From an uncultured Lachnospiraceae bacterium (lineage in GTDB: Bacteria; Bacillota; Clostridia; Lachnospirales; Lachnospiraceae), in NCBI GenBank assembly GCA_946549155.1, contig CAMNQN010000198.1:1-6005 (forward strand): a stretch of 6,005 nt of DNA, written 5' to 3'. A program made the translations under genes and the position numbers. The notes under the pieces are model-generated. The model saw only the letters and a list, made by a program, of their open reading frames with translations. It did not search any database and was not told the DNA's origin. Shown piece by piece: positions 1 to 5,931 of the stretch. The first letter of the stretch is position 1. Every line of letters begins with the position of its first letter.

Positions 1-54
1 CCTGCGACCTCTGCGTCCCGAACGCAGCGCTCTACCAAGCTGAGCCACGCATCG
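1..54 (-). tRNA. tRNA-Pro (anticodon CGG), 3' end cut by the window edge
   Basis: Read on the minus strand, the segment folds as a tRNA. It has a 7-base 5' acceptor strand CGATGCG, then T8 G9, a D-arm GCTC-AGCTTGGTA-GAGC, G26, and an anticodon stem CTGCG/CGCAG enclosing the loop TTCGGGA. A five-base variable loop AGGTC follows, then the first strand of the T-stem (GCAGG) at the window edge. The anticodon is CGG, which reads the proline codon CCG. G37 after the anticodon and a C at position 1 both fit bacterial tRNA-Pro. The T-loop, 3' acceptor strand and CCA lie outside the window, so acceptor pairing cannot be checked. It is downstream of and co-directional with the diguanylate cyclase gene, but has its own probable promoter. 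Confidence 0.95.
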
Positions 55-89
55 TTAAATGACATTCAAGCCATCCGCCATTCAGCTTG

Positions 90-140
90 ATTATAATAAC
101 ATCATTTCTGATAAAATGCAAGTACTTTTTTTACTTTTTT
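90..140 (-). promoter_or_regulatory. Probable promoter of the tRNA-Pro gene with A-rich upstream tract
   Basis: On the minus strand, a -35-like TTGCAT (116-121) is separated by 17 bases from TATTAT (93-98). An overlapping perfect TATAAT sits at 90-95, with a 20-base spacer to the same -35. Immediately upstream of the -35 (122-140) the minus strand is almost entirely A (two A-tracts), resembling the UP elements that strengthen stable-RNA promoters. Initiation would be around position 80-85, leaving a leader of roughly 30 bases before the mature tRNA 5' end at 54. This is inferred from consensus matching only. Confidence 0.6.
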
Positions 141-166
141 ATGTTGTCTCTCATTAAACTCATTAA

Positions 167-274
167 TCTTCGTGTTTGATTAATTACCCGGACGCAGGAA
201 AAAACGGGGCCGGGCGGGCAGGGCCACAAGCACCCGCCTCTTCCTGCGTCCTGGTAGTTAACAAAACACGAAGA
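167..274. repeat. Long imperfect inverted repeat: two head-to-head units of a dispersed GC-rich repeat
   Basis: The arms 167-200 and 241-274 are reverse complements at 30 of 34 positions (outer end TCTTCGTGTTT, inner end GGACGCAGGAA). They enclose a 40-base GC-rich loop (201-240), inside which GGCGGG (213-218) can pair with CCCGCC (233-238). As RNA or single-stranded DNA this would form a long hairpin. The left unit (169-221) matches the element at 5932-5984 at 47 of 53 positions in the same orientation. The right arm, read on the minus strand, matches that same unit at 29 of its first 32 bases. The element is therefore a pair of inverted units, like a BIME or MITE. No target-site duplication and no transposase are visible. 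It lies between the diguanylate cyclase gene and the tRNA promoter. Its family was not identified. Confidence 0.85.
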
Positions 275-280
275 ACATCC

Positions 281-296
281 GCACCTCCAAAGGTGC
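281..296 (-). terminator. Small hairpin downstream of the diguanylate cyclase gene, weak terminator candidate
   Basis: A perfect 6-bp stem GCACCT/AGGTGC with a four-base loop lies about 30 bases past the TAA stop of the diguanylate cyclase gene. On the minus-strand transcript it is followed by GGATGTTCTTCGTGTTTTG, which is U-enriched but lacks the continuous U-run of a standard intrinsic terminator. It could be a weak terminator, an mRNA 3'-end stabiliser, or an outer part of the adjacent repeat. No better terminator is visible between 168 and 326. Confidence 0.3.
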
Positions 297-326
297 ATTG
301 TATCGCCTTTGTGATGCCTTCTTCCG

Positions 327-1907
327 TTACCCGGGCATGCCGTCAGTCTTTTGCTTGCGTTTCCGCTTGTTTTCATACATCCGTTCATCCGCCTCACTGA
401 AAAGCTTGTGATAATCGATGCTGTCCCGGGTTATGCTGTATCCCACAGAATAGCCCAGGGGAATATCCCGCGTTTTGCCAAGCCAGGTCATCCGTTGATC
501 CTGAAGATGCTCTAGGCGTTTTAAATCCGCATACAGCCTCTCCTGTTCATAGCGGTAAAAAAACAGGATAAATTCATCTCCTCCCTGCCTTGCCGCCAGG
601 CAATAGGGAGAACAAAATTCCTGGATCAGCTCCGCCACCTGCCGCAGATATTGGTCTCCTGCCTCGTGCCCATAGGTATCGTTGATCATTTTCAGTCCGT
701 CCACATCGATGATCACCAGGGCACACAGGCCCAGATCTTCTTTCTCCGCTTCCAGGCAGGCCAGGCGGTTATCCAGGCCCCGGCGGTTATACAATCCCGT
801 CAACAGATCAAAATCCCGTTCCTGCTCCAGCTTACGCACCATCTCGTTGATATAATTGCTTAATTCCAAAAATTCCAGACTGCTGTCCGCCTGTACCGTC
901 TCGTTCAGATTCCCCCTGGTAATCAAAGCCAGCTTTTCATTGATATCCCGGATGCGGTCCACCACGTAACGGTTCATATACCTGGTTACCGCAGTGACCA
1001 AAACCAGTGCGATCAGCACCAGCCCGGCCGTCAGGGAAAGCATGTTCAGTGGGATACGCTGATACAGCATTTGCGTGGTAATCACCCGGCCGATGTAATT
1101 GGTGCCGATTTTTTTAAACACACAGTAGGAGTTATTCCCGCCTACCTTCGCAAAAAAGCCGTTCTTTTGATTCTTGACTTTCTCAAAATCCAAACCGATC
1201 TGTTTCAGCTCTTTCCCTACCAGGCCCTGTTTCGTGGCTCCCACAATCTGTCCGCTCTCCTCATCCACCGCATAGTAATCCACCTCGGGATTGACCCTGA
1301 AAAGAGCAAATATATAAGACAGCTCATTTTTTTCCGTTGCCTCCATAACGCTGACCGGTGTCATACCCACCTGAATGATAAACTCCCCGTTGCTGCTCCA
1401 CAGTGCAGAGTACTGCATCATTTTTCCCTCGGCAGTGTTGGGAGCAATCTCCTGGACCAGGGTCAGATTTTTATCCTCCAATATAGGCTTGAAAAATCTC
1501 ATCTGCTCACCGGAATCAAACGTATAGCCATAATATTCCGGATGGGTTCCCGCATAAATACAGCCGGTACTGTCAAAAATGTGAATCTCATCCACCTCCA
1601 GCATCTCAGCAATCCGCTTCAGTTCCTCCACATCCTCCAGAACAGAAGGATTGTCTTCAATGATATAGGAAATGGCTTTCGCATTGTGCAGGCAGGTCTG
1701 GAAGTATTTCTTTTTGGTTTCCGCCAATTCCTCCTGGTTTTCCGCCAGCACCTGCTCCATCTGCTCAAAGGTCCGCTCCGCATTTTCCTGGGCCCGTCTC
1801 CGTTCATTGCTTATTTCCGCTGCAGTAATAACGACCAGTATCATGATCACCACGATAATTATAATTTTTCGCATATAGCTGCTGATTATCTTCTTTAATG
1901 TCTGCAT
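327..1907 (-). CDS. Membrane-bound diguanylate cyclase (Cache-like sensor, HAMP, GGDEF)
   Basis: This 526-residue protein should condense two GTP into c-di-GMP at the inner face of the membrane. A first membrane helix (about 14-30) leads into an extracytoplasmic region of about 255 residues, starting with a charged heptad-like helix (about 33-68) and continuing as a probable double-Cache sensor. A second membrane helix (about 286-308), a HAMP linker (about 309-362) and a GGDEF domain (about 363-515) follow. The catalytic motif GGDEF is intact (442-446). The metal- and nucleotide-binding DVDGLKMIND (401-410) and the DLLTGLYNRRGL entry motif (367-378) are also present. The usual inhibitory I-site RxxD reads SPYC (433-436), so product feedback through it is probably lost. 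There is no EAL or HD-GYP domain. It is the last gene of the co-directional block, 60 bases after rsmF. The sensed ligand cannot be predicted. Domain type is confident; the Cache assignment is inference from layout. Confidence 0.93.
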   Translation of the reverse strand: MQTLKKIISSYMRKIIIIVVIMILVVITAAEISNERRRAQENAERTFEQMEQVLAENQEELAETKKKYFQTCLHNAKAISYIIEDNPSVLEDVEELKRIAEMLEVDEIHIFDSTGCIYAGTHPEYYGYTFDSGEQMRFFKPILEDKNLTLVQEIAPNTAEGKMMQYSALWSSNGEFIIQVGMTPVSVMEATEKNELSYIFALFRVNPEVDYYAVDEESGQIVGATKQGLVGKELKQIGLDFEKVKNQKNGFFAKVGGNNSYCVFKKIGTNYIGRVITTQMLYQRIPLNMLSLTAGLVLIALVLVTAVTRYMNRYVVDRIRDINEKLALITRGNLNETVQADSSLEFLELSNYINEMVRKLEQERDFDLLTGLYNRRGLDNRLACLEAEKEDLGLCALVIIDVDGLKMINDTYGHEAGDQYLRQVAELIQEFCSPYCLAARQGGDEFILFFYRYEQERLYADLKRLEHLQDQRMTWLGKTRDIPLGYSVGYSITRDSIDYHKLFSEADERMYENKRKRKQKTDGMPG

Positions 1908-1924
1908 CTACATCGCTACTCCTT
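1905..1924 (-). promoter_or_regulatory. Ribosome binding site of the diguanylate cyclase gene, with an ATG-TAG start-stop in the spacer
   Basis: AAGGAG (minus strand, 1919-1924) precedes the chosen ATG (1905-1907) by 11 bases, a long spacing. Within that spacer is another ATG (1911-1913) only 5 bases from the AAGGAG, followed at once by TAG (1908-1910), and the TAG directly abuts the real start codon. The 1907 start is kept because it gives a complete N-terminal membrane helix and no in-frame upstream start escapes the TAG. The start-stop may be chance. Confidence 0.55.
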
Positions 1925-1967
1925 TTTACTATCCCGTTTAACATGGTTTTACCGGAACCCTTCCCTG

Positions 1968-3437
1968 TCAGTCCTTCCCGTTATCGATGCCCTGCCCGGT
2001 ACTCTGCTTCATTCGCCATCCGGCGTGATACTTGTTCTTCAAAAGTCCGTTCACCAGCTTTCCCCAGCCTAAGGGATAACCGTTTACACAGACAAGCTGC
2101 CAGCCGCTCTCCCGGCTGCTCTCGCCGGGTGAGATCTCTATGGTCTCCCCCCGCAGATAGCGTATTATCCGTCCGTCCTGCCAGGTAAAATCCAGAACCG
2201 CCGGATATTCCTCCTTCCGCAGCGCCATTGCAAAGGACTGGCTGGGCTCAAAGCGTTCTTTTTTCACTTCCCCCAGATACAATCCATTCCGCAGAAATGG
2301 AATGCCTCCGCCCTTGGGCAGCAGCCCGGATATGTAATAGACCTGGCCGTTGCGGATTTCCAGCCGGTCGCTTTCCCAATTCCAGCGCACCTCGCTCAAA
2401 AAGCCCTCCAGAGCCCGGCGCTGCCCCTCTCCACCTCTTTTTTTGCCTGCCGCCCTGTTTTTTCCCAGCTTCCTTTCTTCCCGGGGCTGCCAGGCTTCCT
2501 CACGCGCTTCACATGTTCCATGAAAAAAGCCTTCTTCCGCCTTCTCCTTTTTCCGGAGCAGCGCCAGGAAATGCCCCTCCCCGCTTATCCGGTGCGGCCA
2601 AAGGCGCACACACTTTTCCAGGCCGTTCAGGCCCGGCGAGAACCCCTCCCTGAAAGGGATCTCCTGCAGCTCCAGCTCCGGTTGCTGCTCCAGCAGATAC
2701 CGGATCACTTCCTCATTTTCCACCGGCGCAAACGTGCAGGTGGAGTACAGCAGGTATCCGCCGGGACGCAGCATATCCGCCGCCCGGAGAATAATATCCC
2801 TCTGAGTTTTCGCGCACTCCTCCGGCTTCCCGGGATACCAGGCGCGGATCACATCCTGATCCTTCCGGAACATCCCCTCCCCGGAACAGGGAGCATCCAC
2901 TAATATCTTGTCAAAAAATTCAGGAAAACGCTCCTGGAGCCGGGCGGGAGCCGCATTGGTGATATAAGAATTGGGAATGCCAAAGACTTCCACGTTTTTC
3001 AGCAGCGCCTTTGCCCGGGAAGCACTGATGTCGTTCGCCACCAAAAGGCCCTGTCCTAAAAGACCGGCTCCAAGAGCGGTGGCCTTCCCGCCGGGGGCGG
3101 CGCACAAATCCAGCACCTTATCCCCGGGGCAAGCCTTCAGAATGCTGGCCGGCGTCATGGCGCTGGGCTCCTGCAAATAGTAAAGCCCCGCGTGATAAAG
3201 GGGATGTCTCCCCGGAGCATCCTCCTCCTGGTAATAATAACCGCCCGGGATCCATGGGATACGGCTTAAATGAAAGGGAGCAATCCGCTCGAACTCCTCC
3301 GGGCTGATCTTTTTTGTATTCACACGAAGCCCATACTTACGGGCTTCCTCATAGCTTTTCTCAAAAGCGCCGTACTCCTCTCCCAGAATGCGGCGCATCC
3401 GATCTGTAAATTCCACCGGCAAATTCGGTAAACTCAT
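1968..3437 (-). CDS. rsmF: RsmF-type rRNA (cytosine-C5) methyltransferase, NOL1/NOP2/Sun family
   Basis: This 489-residue cytoplasmic enzyme should transfer a methyl group from S-adenosylmethionine to C5 of cytosine in 16S rRNA. An N-terminal substrate-binding segment (about 1-95) precedes the Rossmann methyltransferase core (about 96-295). The SAM-binding DLCAAPGGK is at 110-118. Motif IV, DAPCSGEGMFRKD (181-193), holds the product-release Cys184. Motif VI, YSTCTF (231-236), holds the nucleophile Cys234. A charged, low-complexity linker (about 295-340) joins a C-terminal PUA-like domain (about 345-475) ending in the PLGWGK motif (455-460) typical of RsmF. Family knowledge places its targets near C1400-C1407, but the exact cytosine cannot be told here. 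GGAG (3445-3448) lies 7 bases before the ATG. The 105-base gap to trmL has a short GCGGC/GCCGC inverted repeat (3461-3476) but no U-run. Start and function are confident; which RsmF-like paralogue is less so. Confidence 0.9.
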   Translation of the reverse strand: MSLPNLPVEFTDRMRRILGEEYGAFEKSYEEARKYGLRVNTKKISPEEFERIAPFHLSRIPWIPGGYYYQEEDAPGRHPLYHAGLYYLQEPSAMTPASILKACPGDKVLDLCAAPGGKATALGAGLLGQGLLVANDISASRAKALLKNVEVFGIPNSYITNAAPARLQERFPEFFDKILVDAPCSGEGMFRKDQDVIRAWYPGKPEECAKTQRDIILRAADMLRPGGYLLYSTCTFAPVENEEVIRYLLEQQPELELQEIPFREGFSPGLNGLEKCVRLWPHRISGEGHFLALLRKKEKAEEGFFHGTCEAREEAWQPREERKLGKNRAAGKKRGGEGQRRALEGFLSEVRWNWESDRLEIRNGQVYYISGLLPKGGGIPFLRNGLYLGEVKKERFEPSQSFAMALRKEEYPAVLDFTWQDGRIIRYLRGETIEISPGESSRESGWQLVCVNGYPLGWGKLVNGLLKNKYHAGWRMKQSTGQGIDNGKD

Positions 3438-3542
3438 GGTAACACTCCATTTCCCGGACCGCGGCGCCTTTGCCGCATCCCGTACCTTTCCCCTGACCGC
3501 CGCTCCCTGCTTTCGCCCGCGCAGCCTTCAGGCACGCCGCAG

Positions 3543-4043
3543 CTACTGCCAGCTGAGACGATGCAGGTCACCCTGCAGCCGCATATGGTCAAACTGATTC
3601 TGACGCAGTGCCTCGTACAGCACGATAGCCACGGAGTTGCTCAGATTTAGGGAGCGGGTGTCCCCTATCATGGGGATACGCACCGAAGTCTCCGGATACT
3701 TTATCAATATCTCCTCCGGAATCCCGGCGCTCTCCTTCCCAAACATAAGATAGCAGTCCGGCTCATAAGCCGCCTCCGTATAAATTTTTTTCGCTTTTGT
3801 GGTGGCCATGTAGAGCCTGGCTCCCGGATTTTTCTCCAGAAAGTCCGCAAAATCCGCATACACGGTCACATCCAGATCCGCCCAGTAATCCAGCCCCGCC
3901 CGTTTCAGGGCCTTCTCCGACAGAGAAAAGCCCAGGGGCCCAATCAGATGAAGCCTGCTGCCTGTAGCTACACAGGTCCTTCCGATGTTTCCGGTGTTAG
4001 CCGGAATCTCCGGCTCGTGCAGCACTATATTTATCCTAGACAT
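3543..4043 (-). CDS. trmL: tRNA (cytidine/uridine-34 2'-O)-methyltransferase TrmL (SPOUT/SpoU family)
   Basis: This 166-residue protein has the typical TrmL/YibK length, consisting of just the SPOUT trefoil-knot domain without an extra RNA-binding domain. The family methylates the ribose 2'-OH of the wobble base (position 34) of certain leucine tRNAs, using S-adenosylmethionine as a homodimer. Motif 1 is PEIPANTGNIGRTC (11-24), with Asn16 and the catalytic-type Arg22. Motif 2 is LMFGKESAGIP (99-109). Motif 3 begins RIPM (122-125) and continues RSLNLSNSVAI (130-140), forming the knot that binds the cofactor. AGGAG (4048-4052) precedes the ATG by 4 bases, slightly short. It sits between the aminotransferase and rsmF genes, next to another RNA methyltransferase. 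No terminator is seen on either side. Confidence 0.93.
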   Translation of the reverse strand: MSRINIVLHEPEIPANTGNIGRTCVATGSRLHLIGPLGFSLSEKALKRAGLDYWADLDVTVYADFADFLEKNPGARLYMATTKAKKIYTEAAYEPDCYLMFGKESAGIPEEILIKYPETSVRIPMIGDTRSLNLSNSVAIVLYEALRQNQFDHMRLQGDLHRLSWQ

Positions 4044-4081
4044 AGAACTCCTGCCTTCTTATCCTTCCCTATATTTTTTCA

Positions 4082-4124
4082 GACCCGGCCGCCCTATTTT
4101 GACATATTCTTTCTCAGCCGGGTC
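4082..4124. repeat. Inverted repeat across the aminotransferase stop codon
   Basis: GACCCGGC (4082-4089) and GCCGGGTC (4117-4124) are a perfect 8-base inverted pair separated by 27 AT-rich bases that contain the TAG stop. On the minus-strand mRNA the stem is followed by TGAAAAAATA rather than a U-run, so it does not look like an intrinsic terminator. It may be an mRNA-stabilising or RNase-processing structure between the aminotransferase and trmL cistrons, or chance in GC-rich coding sequence. Confidence 0.4.
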
Positions 4125-5272
4125 ACGAATTTGCCCAGCCGGTTCAGGGCCACCTTCAGGTCCTCCAAAGAGTACGCGTAGGAAATCCGCAAAAATCCCT
4201 CGCCGCAGTCTCCAAACGCATCTCCCGGCACCACGGCTACCCGTTCTTCCTCCAGCAGCCTGGTGGCAAATTCCTCGCTGGTCATCCCAAACTCCCTGAT
4301 GCAGGGGAATACATAGAATGCCCCGAAGGGTTCAAAGCAGGGCAGCCCCATCTCCGAAAACGCGTGCATCAGATACCGCCTTCTCTGATTGTAGGCTTCC
4401 CGCATCTTCTCCACCTCCTGGTCACAGTCCCGAAGGGCCGCCACCGCGGCATACTGGCTGTTGGTAGGTGCGCACATAATGGCAAACTGATGGATTTTCA
4501 CCATCTGCCGGATAATTTCCCTGGGGCCGCAGCAGTAACCCAACCGCCATCCGGTCATGGCATGGGATTTAGAAAACCCGTTGATTACAATGGTCCGCTC
4601 CTTCATGCCCGGCAGGCTGGCGATACTCACATGCGTTTTCCCCGTGTAGGTCAGCTCGGCATAAATCTCGTCCGTGAGCACAAAGATATCCTTCTCCCGG
4701 ATTATCTGCGCGATATCCTCCAGGTTCTCTCGTTCCATCACCGCACCGGTGGGATTGTTGGGGAAGGGCAGCACCAGAATCTTGGTCTTATCCGTAATGG
4801 CTGCCAGCAGCTCCTCCTTCGTAAGGCGAAATTCATTTTCCGCCTTCAGATTAATAATCACCGGGACACCGTCCGCCAGCTGCACGCAGGGAACATAAGA
4901 CACATAACAGGGTTCCGGAATCAATACCTCATCCCCGGGATTCAGCAGCGCCCGAAACGCCAGATCAATGCCCTCGCTGCCGCCCACTGTCACCAGCGTC
5001 TCCCCCAGGGGATCGTACTCCAGGCCAAAACGACGTTTCAGATAGCGGCAGATCTCCTCCCGCAGCTCTTTCAGGCCCGCATTGGAGGTGTAAAAGGTTC
5101 TGCCCCGCTCCAGCGAGTAAATGCCCTCATCCCGCACAGCCCAGGGAGTATCAAAATCCGGCTCCCCCACGCCCAGGGAAACCACATCGTCCATCTCACT
5201 TACAATGTCAAAAAATTTACGAATGCCAGAGGGTTTGATGGCTCTGGCCTTATCTGCAATCATATCTCTCAA
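4094..5272 (-). CDS. PLP-dependent class I/II aminotransferase (AspC/AlaT-like)
   Basis: This 392-residue fold-type I enzyme should move an amino group between an amino acid and a 2-oxo acid in the cytoplasm. Family landmarks are all present. SLGVGEPDFDTP (32-43) is the N-terminal substrate loop. NNPTG (172-176) includes the PLP-contacting Asn, and TDEIY (200-204) has the Asp and Tyr that hold the cofactor. SKSHAMTGWR (234-243) has Lys235 as the Schiff-base lysine, and FLRISYA (360-366) has Arg362 for the substrate carboxylate. The gene overlaps the Lrp/AsnC gene through TTGA, as in regulator-aminotransferase pairs such as B. subtilis alaR-alaT, so alanine/glutamate transamination is a reasonable guess. 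Aspartate, aromatic amino acids or N-acetyl-diaminopimelate are alternatives. The start is TTG (5270-5272), supported by GGTGA (5277-5281); an ATG three codons later (5261-5263) is possible but has poorer ribosome-site support. Confidence 0.92.
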   Translation of the reverse strand: MRDMIADKARAIKPSGIRKFFDIVSEMDDVVSLGVGEPDFDTPWAVRDEGIYSLERGRTFYTSNAGLKELREEICRYLKRRFGLEYDPLGETLVTVGGSEGIDLAFRALLNPGDEVLIPEPCYVSYVPCVQLADGVPVIINLKAENEFRLTKEELLAAITDKTKILVLPFPNNPTGAVMERENLEDIAQIIREKDIFVLTDEIYAELTYTGKTHVSIASLPGMKERTIVINGFSKSHAMTGWRLGYCCGPREIIRQMVKIHQFAIMCAPTNSQYAAVAALRDCDQEVEKMREAYNQRRRYLMHAFSEMGLPCFEPFGAFYVFPCIREFGMTSEEFATRLLEEERVAVVPGDAFGDCGEGFLRISYAYSLEDLKVALNRLGKFVTRLRKNMSK

Positions 5273-5281
5273 GGTGTCACC
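5269..5281 (-). promoter_or_regulatory. Translational coupling site (TTGA overlap) that decides the aminotransferase start
   Basis: The TTG start of the aminotransferase (5270-5272) and the TGA stop of the regulator (5269-5271) share two bases. GGTGA (minus strand, 5277-5281), complementary to the GGTGA end of the anti-Shine-Dalgarno pairing region, lies 4 bases ahead of the TTG and inside the last regulator codons. Ribosomes ending the regulator are thus well placed to restart. The rare start codon may make aminotransferase output depend on regulator translation. Confidence 0.55.
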
Positions 5282-5751
5282 AGCATCCTTTCATCCTTAG
5301 ATTTTTTTGCCAGGATAATTCCGTCGTCCTTATATTTTTTCAGGATAAAATGGGTAGCCGTGCTGAGCACCGTATCCAGCGTGGACAGCTTGTCGCTGAC
5401 GAAGCTGGCCACCTCCTTCAGCGTCTTGCCCTCCAGAATCACCAGCAGGTCAAACGCGCCGGAAATCAGATAGACAGACTGTACCTCCGGATAATTGTAG
5501 ATACGCTCCGCGATGCTGTCGAAGCCCTGGCCCCTCTGGGGCGTCACCCGCACCTCGATCAGGGCTGTCGTCTTATCCACCGACGTTTTATCCCAATCAA
5601 TCAGCGTGTGGTATCCACAGATAATATGCTCCTGCTCCATCTTCTGCACTTCATTGGCAATCACCGCTTCGCTGGAGCCCAGCAAAATTGCCAATTCCTT
5701 CAAATCTATCTTACTGTTTTTTTCCAAAAAAGTTAAAATCTGTTCTCTCAT
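5269..5751 (-). CDS. Lrp/AsnC-family transcriptional regulator
   Basis: This 160-residue DNA-binding regulator has the usual family length. An N-terminal winged helix-turn-helix (about 1-50, with DLKELAILLGSSEAVIANEV at 16-35 forming the helix-turn-helix) is joined by a short linker to a RAM/AsnC ligand-binding domain (about 62-140). That domain carries the characteristic SGAFDLLVILEG (97-108), where dimers meet and amino-acid effectors bind. Members form dimers to octamers and often control their own promoter and the neighbouring gene. Here the aminotransferase is co-transcribed and translationally overlapped, which suggests that its substrate or product is the effector. The ATG at 5749-5751 is preceded by AAGGAG (5763-5768) at a long 11-base spacing; an in-frame TGA two codons upstream excludes an extended start. 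The charged tail (about 141-160) is slightly longer than needed and carries the overlap with the next gene. Family is confident; effector and targets are inferred. Confidence 0.92.
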   Translation of the reverse strand: MREQILTFLEKNSKIDLKELAILLGSSEAVIANEVQKMEQEHIICGYHTLIDWDKTSVDKTTALIEVRVTPQRGQGFDSIAERIYNYPEVQSVYLISGAFDLLVILEGKTLKEVASFVSDKLSTLDTVLSTATHFILKKYKDDGIILAKKSKDERMLVTP

Positions 5752-5762
5752 TCTTCACAACA

Positions 5763-5796
5763 CTCCTTACTTTGCCGTTCCCTTTCTGACCGGCAA
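5763..5796 (-). promoter_or_regulatory. Leader hairpin next to the ribosome binding site of the Lrp/AsnC gene
   Basis: TTGCCG (5772-5777) and CGGCAA (5791-5796) form a perfect 6-bp stem with a 13-base loop that contains AAAGGG. In the minus-strand mRNA the hairpin ends three bases before the AAGGAG ribosome binding site (5763-5768). It could restrict ribosome access. As DNA, it could be an operator for a dimeric regulator. Nothing in the sequence distinguishes these. Confidence 0.45.
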
Positions 5797-5842
5797 TCTT
5801 TCCATATCGCCATTCCGCAGGCCCACGGTAAAAAAGCCCGCC

Positions 5843-5866
5843 GAATAGTCTTATTCTAGTCTATTC
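5843..5866. promoter_or_regulatory. Candidate operator palindrome over the -10 box of the Lrp/AsnC promoter
   Basis: GAATAG (5843-5848) and CTATTC (5861-5866) are perfect inverted arms around a 12-base centre that contains the -10 hexamer. About 16 of the 24 positions obey dyad symmetry. Lrp/AsnC proteins bind imperfect AT-rich palindromes and commonly autoregulate, so this is a natural site for repression by the protein encoded just downstream. No binding data are implied. Confidence 0.45.
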
Positions 5867-5881
5867 CCTGGCATCCCGCAA
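5853..5881 (-). promoter_or_regulatory. Probable sigma-A promoter of the Lrp/AsnC-aminotransferase transcript
   Basis: On the minus strand TTGCGG (5876-5881) is followed after exactly 17 bases by TAGAAT (5853-5858), a 5-of-6 match to the -10 consensus. Initiation would be near 5845, giving a leader of roughly 95 bases. The -35 match is limited to the TTG core, consistent with a promoter that needs or receives regulation. This is the only convincing promoter upstream of the five-gene block. Confidence 0.55.
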
Positions 5882-5931
5882 GCATTTTCTTTCCCAGCAG
5901 CAAAAATATACACGGCGCAGTTATATTTCTA

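Noticed and set aside
167..274. Reading the long inverted repeat as a simple intrinsic terminator of the cyclase gene
   Set aside because: The U-run on the minus strand lies inside the loop/inner arm, not after the stem, the arms are far too long, and a related unit occurs upstream of a promoter where no gene within the window ends.
1..274. tRNA-associated integration site with the repeat as an attachment site
   Set aside because: The tRNA 3' end, where attachment sites normally lie, is outside the window, and the repeat shares no recognisable segment with the visible tRNA sequence.
1071..1898. 275-codon open frame on the plus strand opposite the diguanylate cyclase gene
   Set aside because: It lies entirely antisense to a gene with clear GGDEF and HAMP motifs, has no recognisable domain, and its His/Leu/Ile-rich composition is typical of reverse-complement shadow frames.
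3438..3542. Hidden small gene or terminator in the GC-rich gap between trmL and rsmF
   Set aside because: Only a 5-bp GCGGC/GCCGC stem without a U-run is visible, and no start codon with a ribosome binding site opens a plausible frame other than that of rsmF.
4364..5473. 369-codon open frame on the plus strand opposite the aminotransferase and regulator genes
   Set aside because: It is antisense to two well-supported genes, crosses their junction, and shows no family motif. It is explained by codon bias of the true strand.
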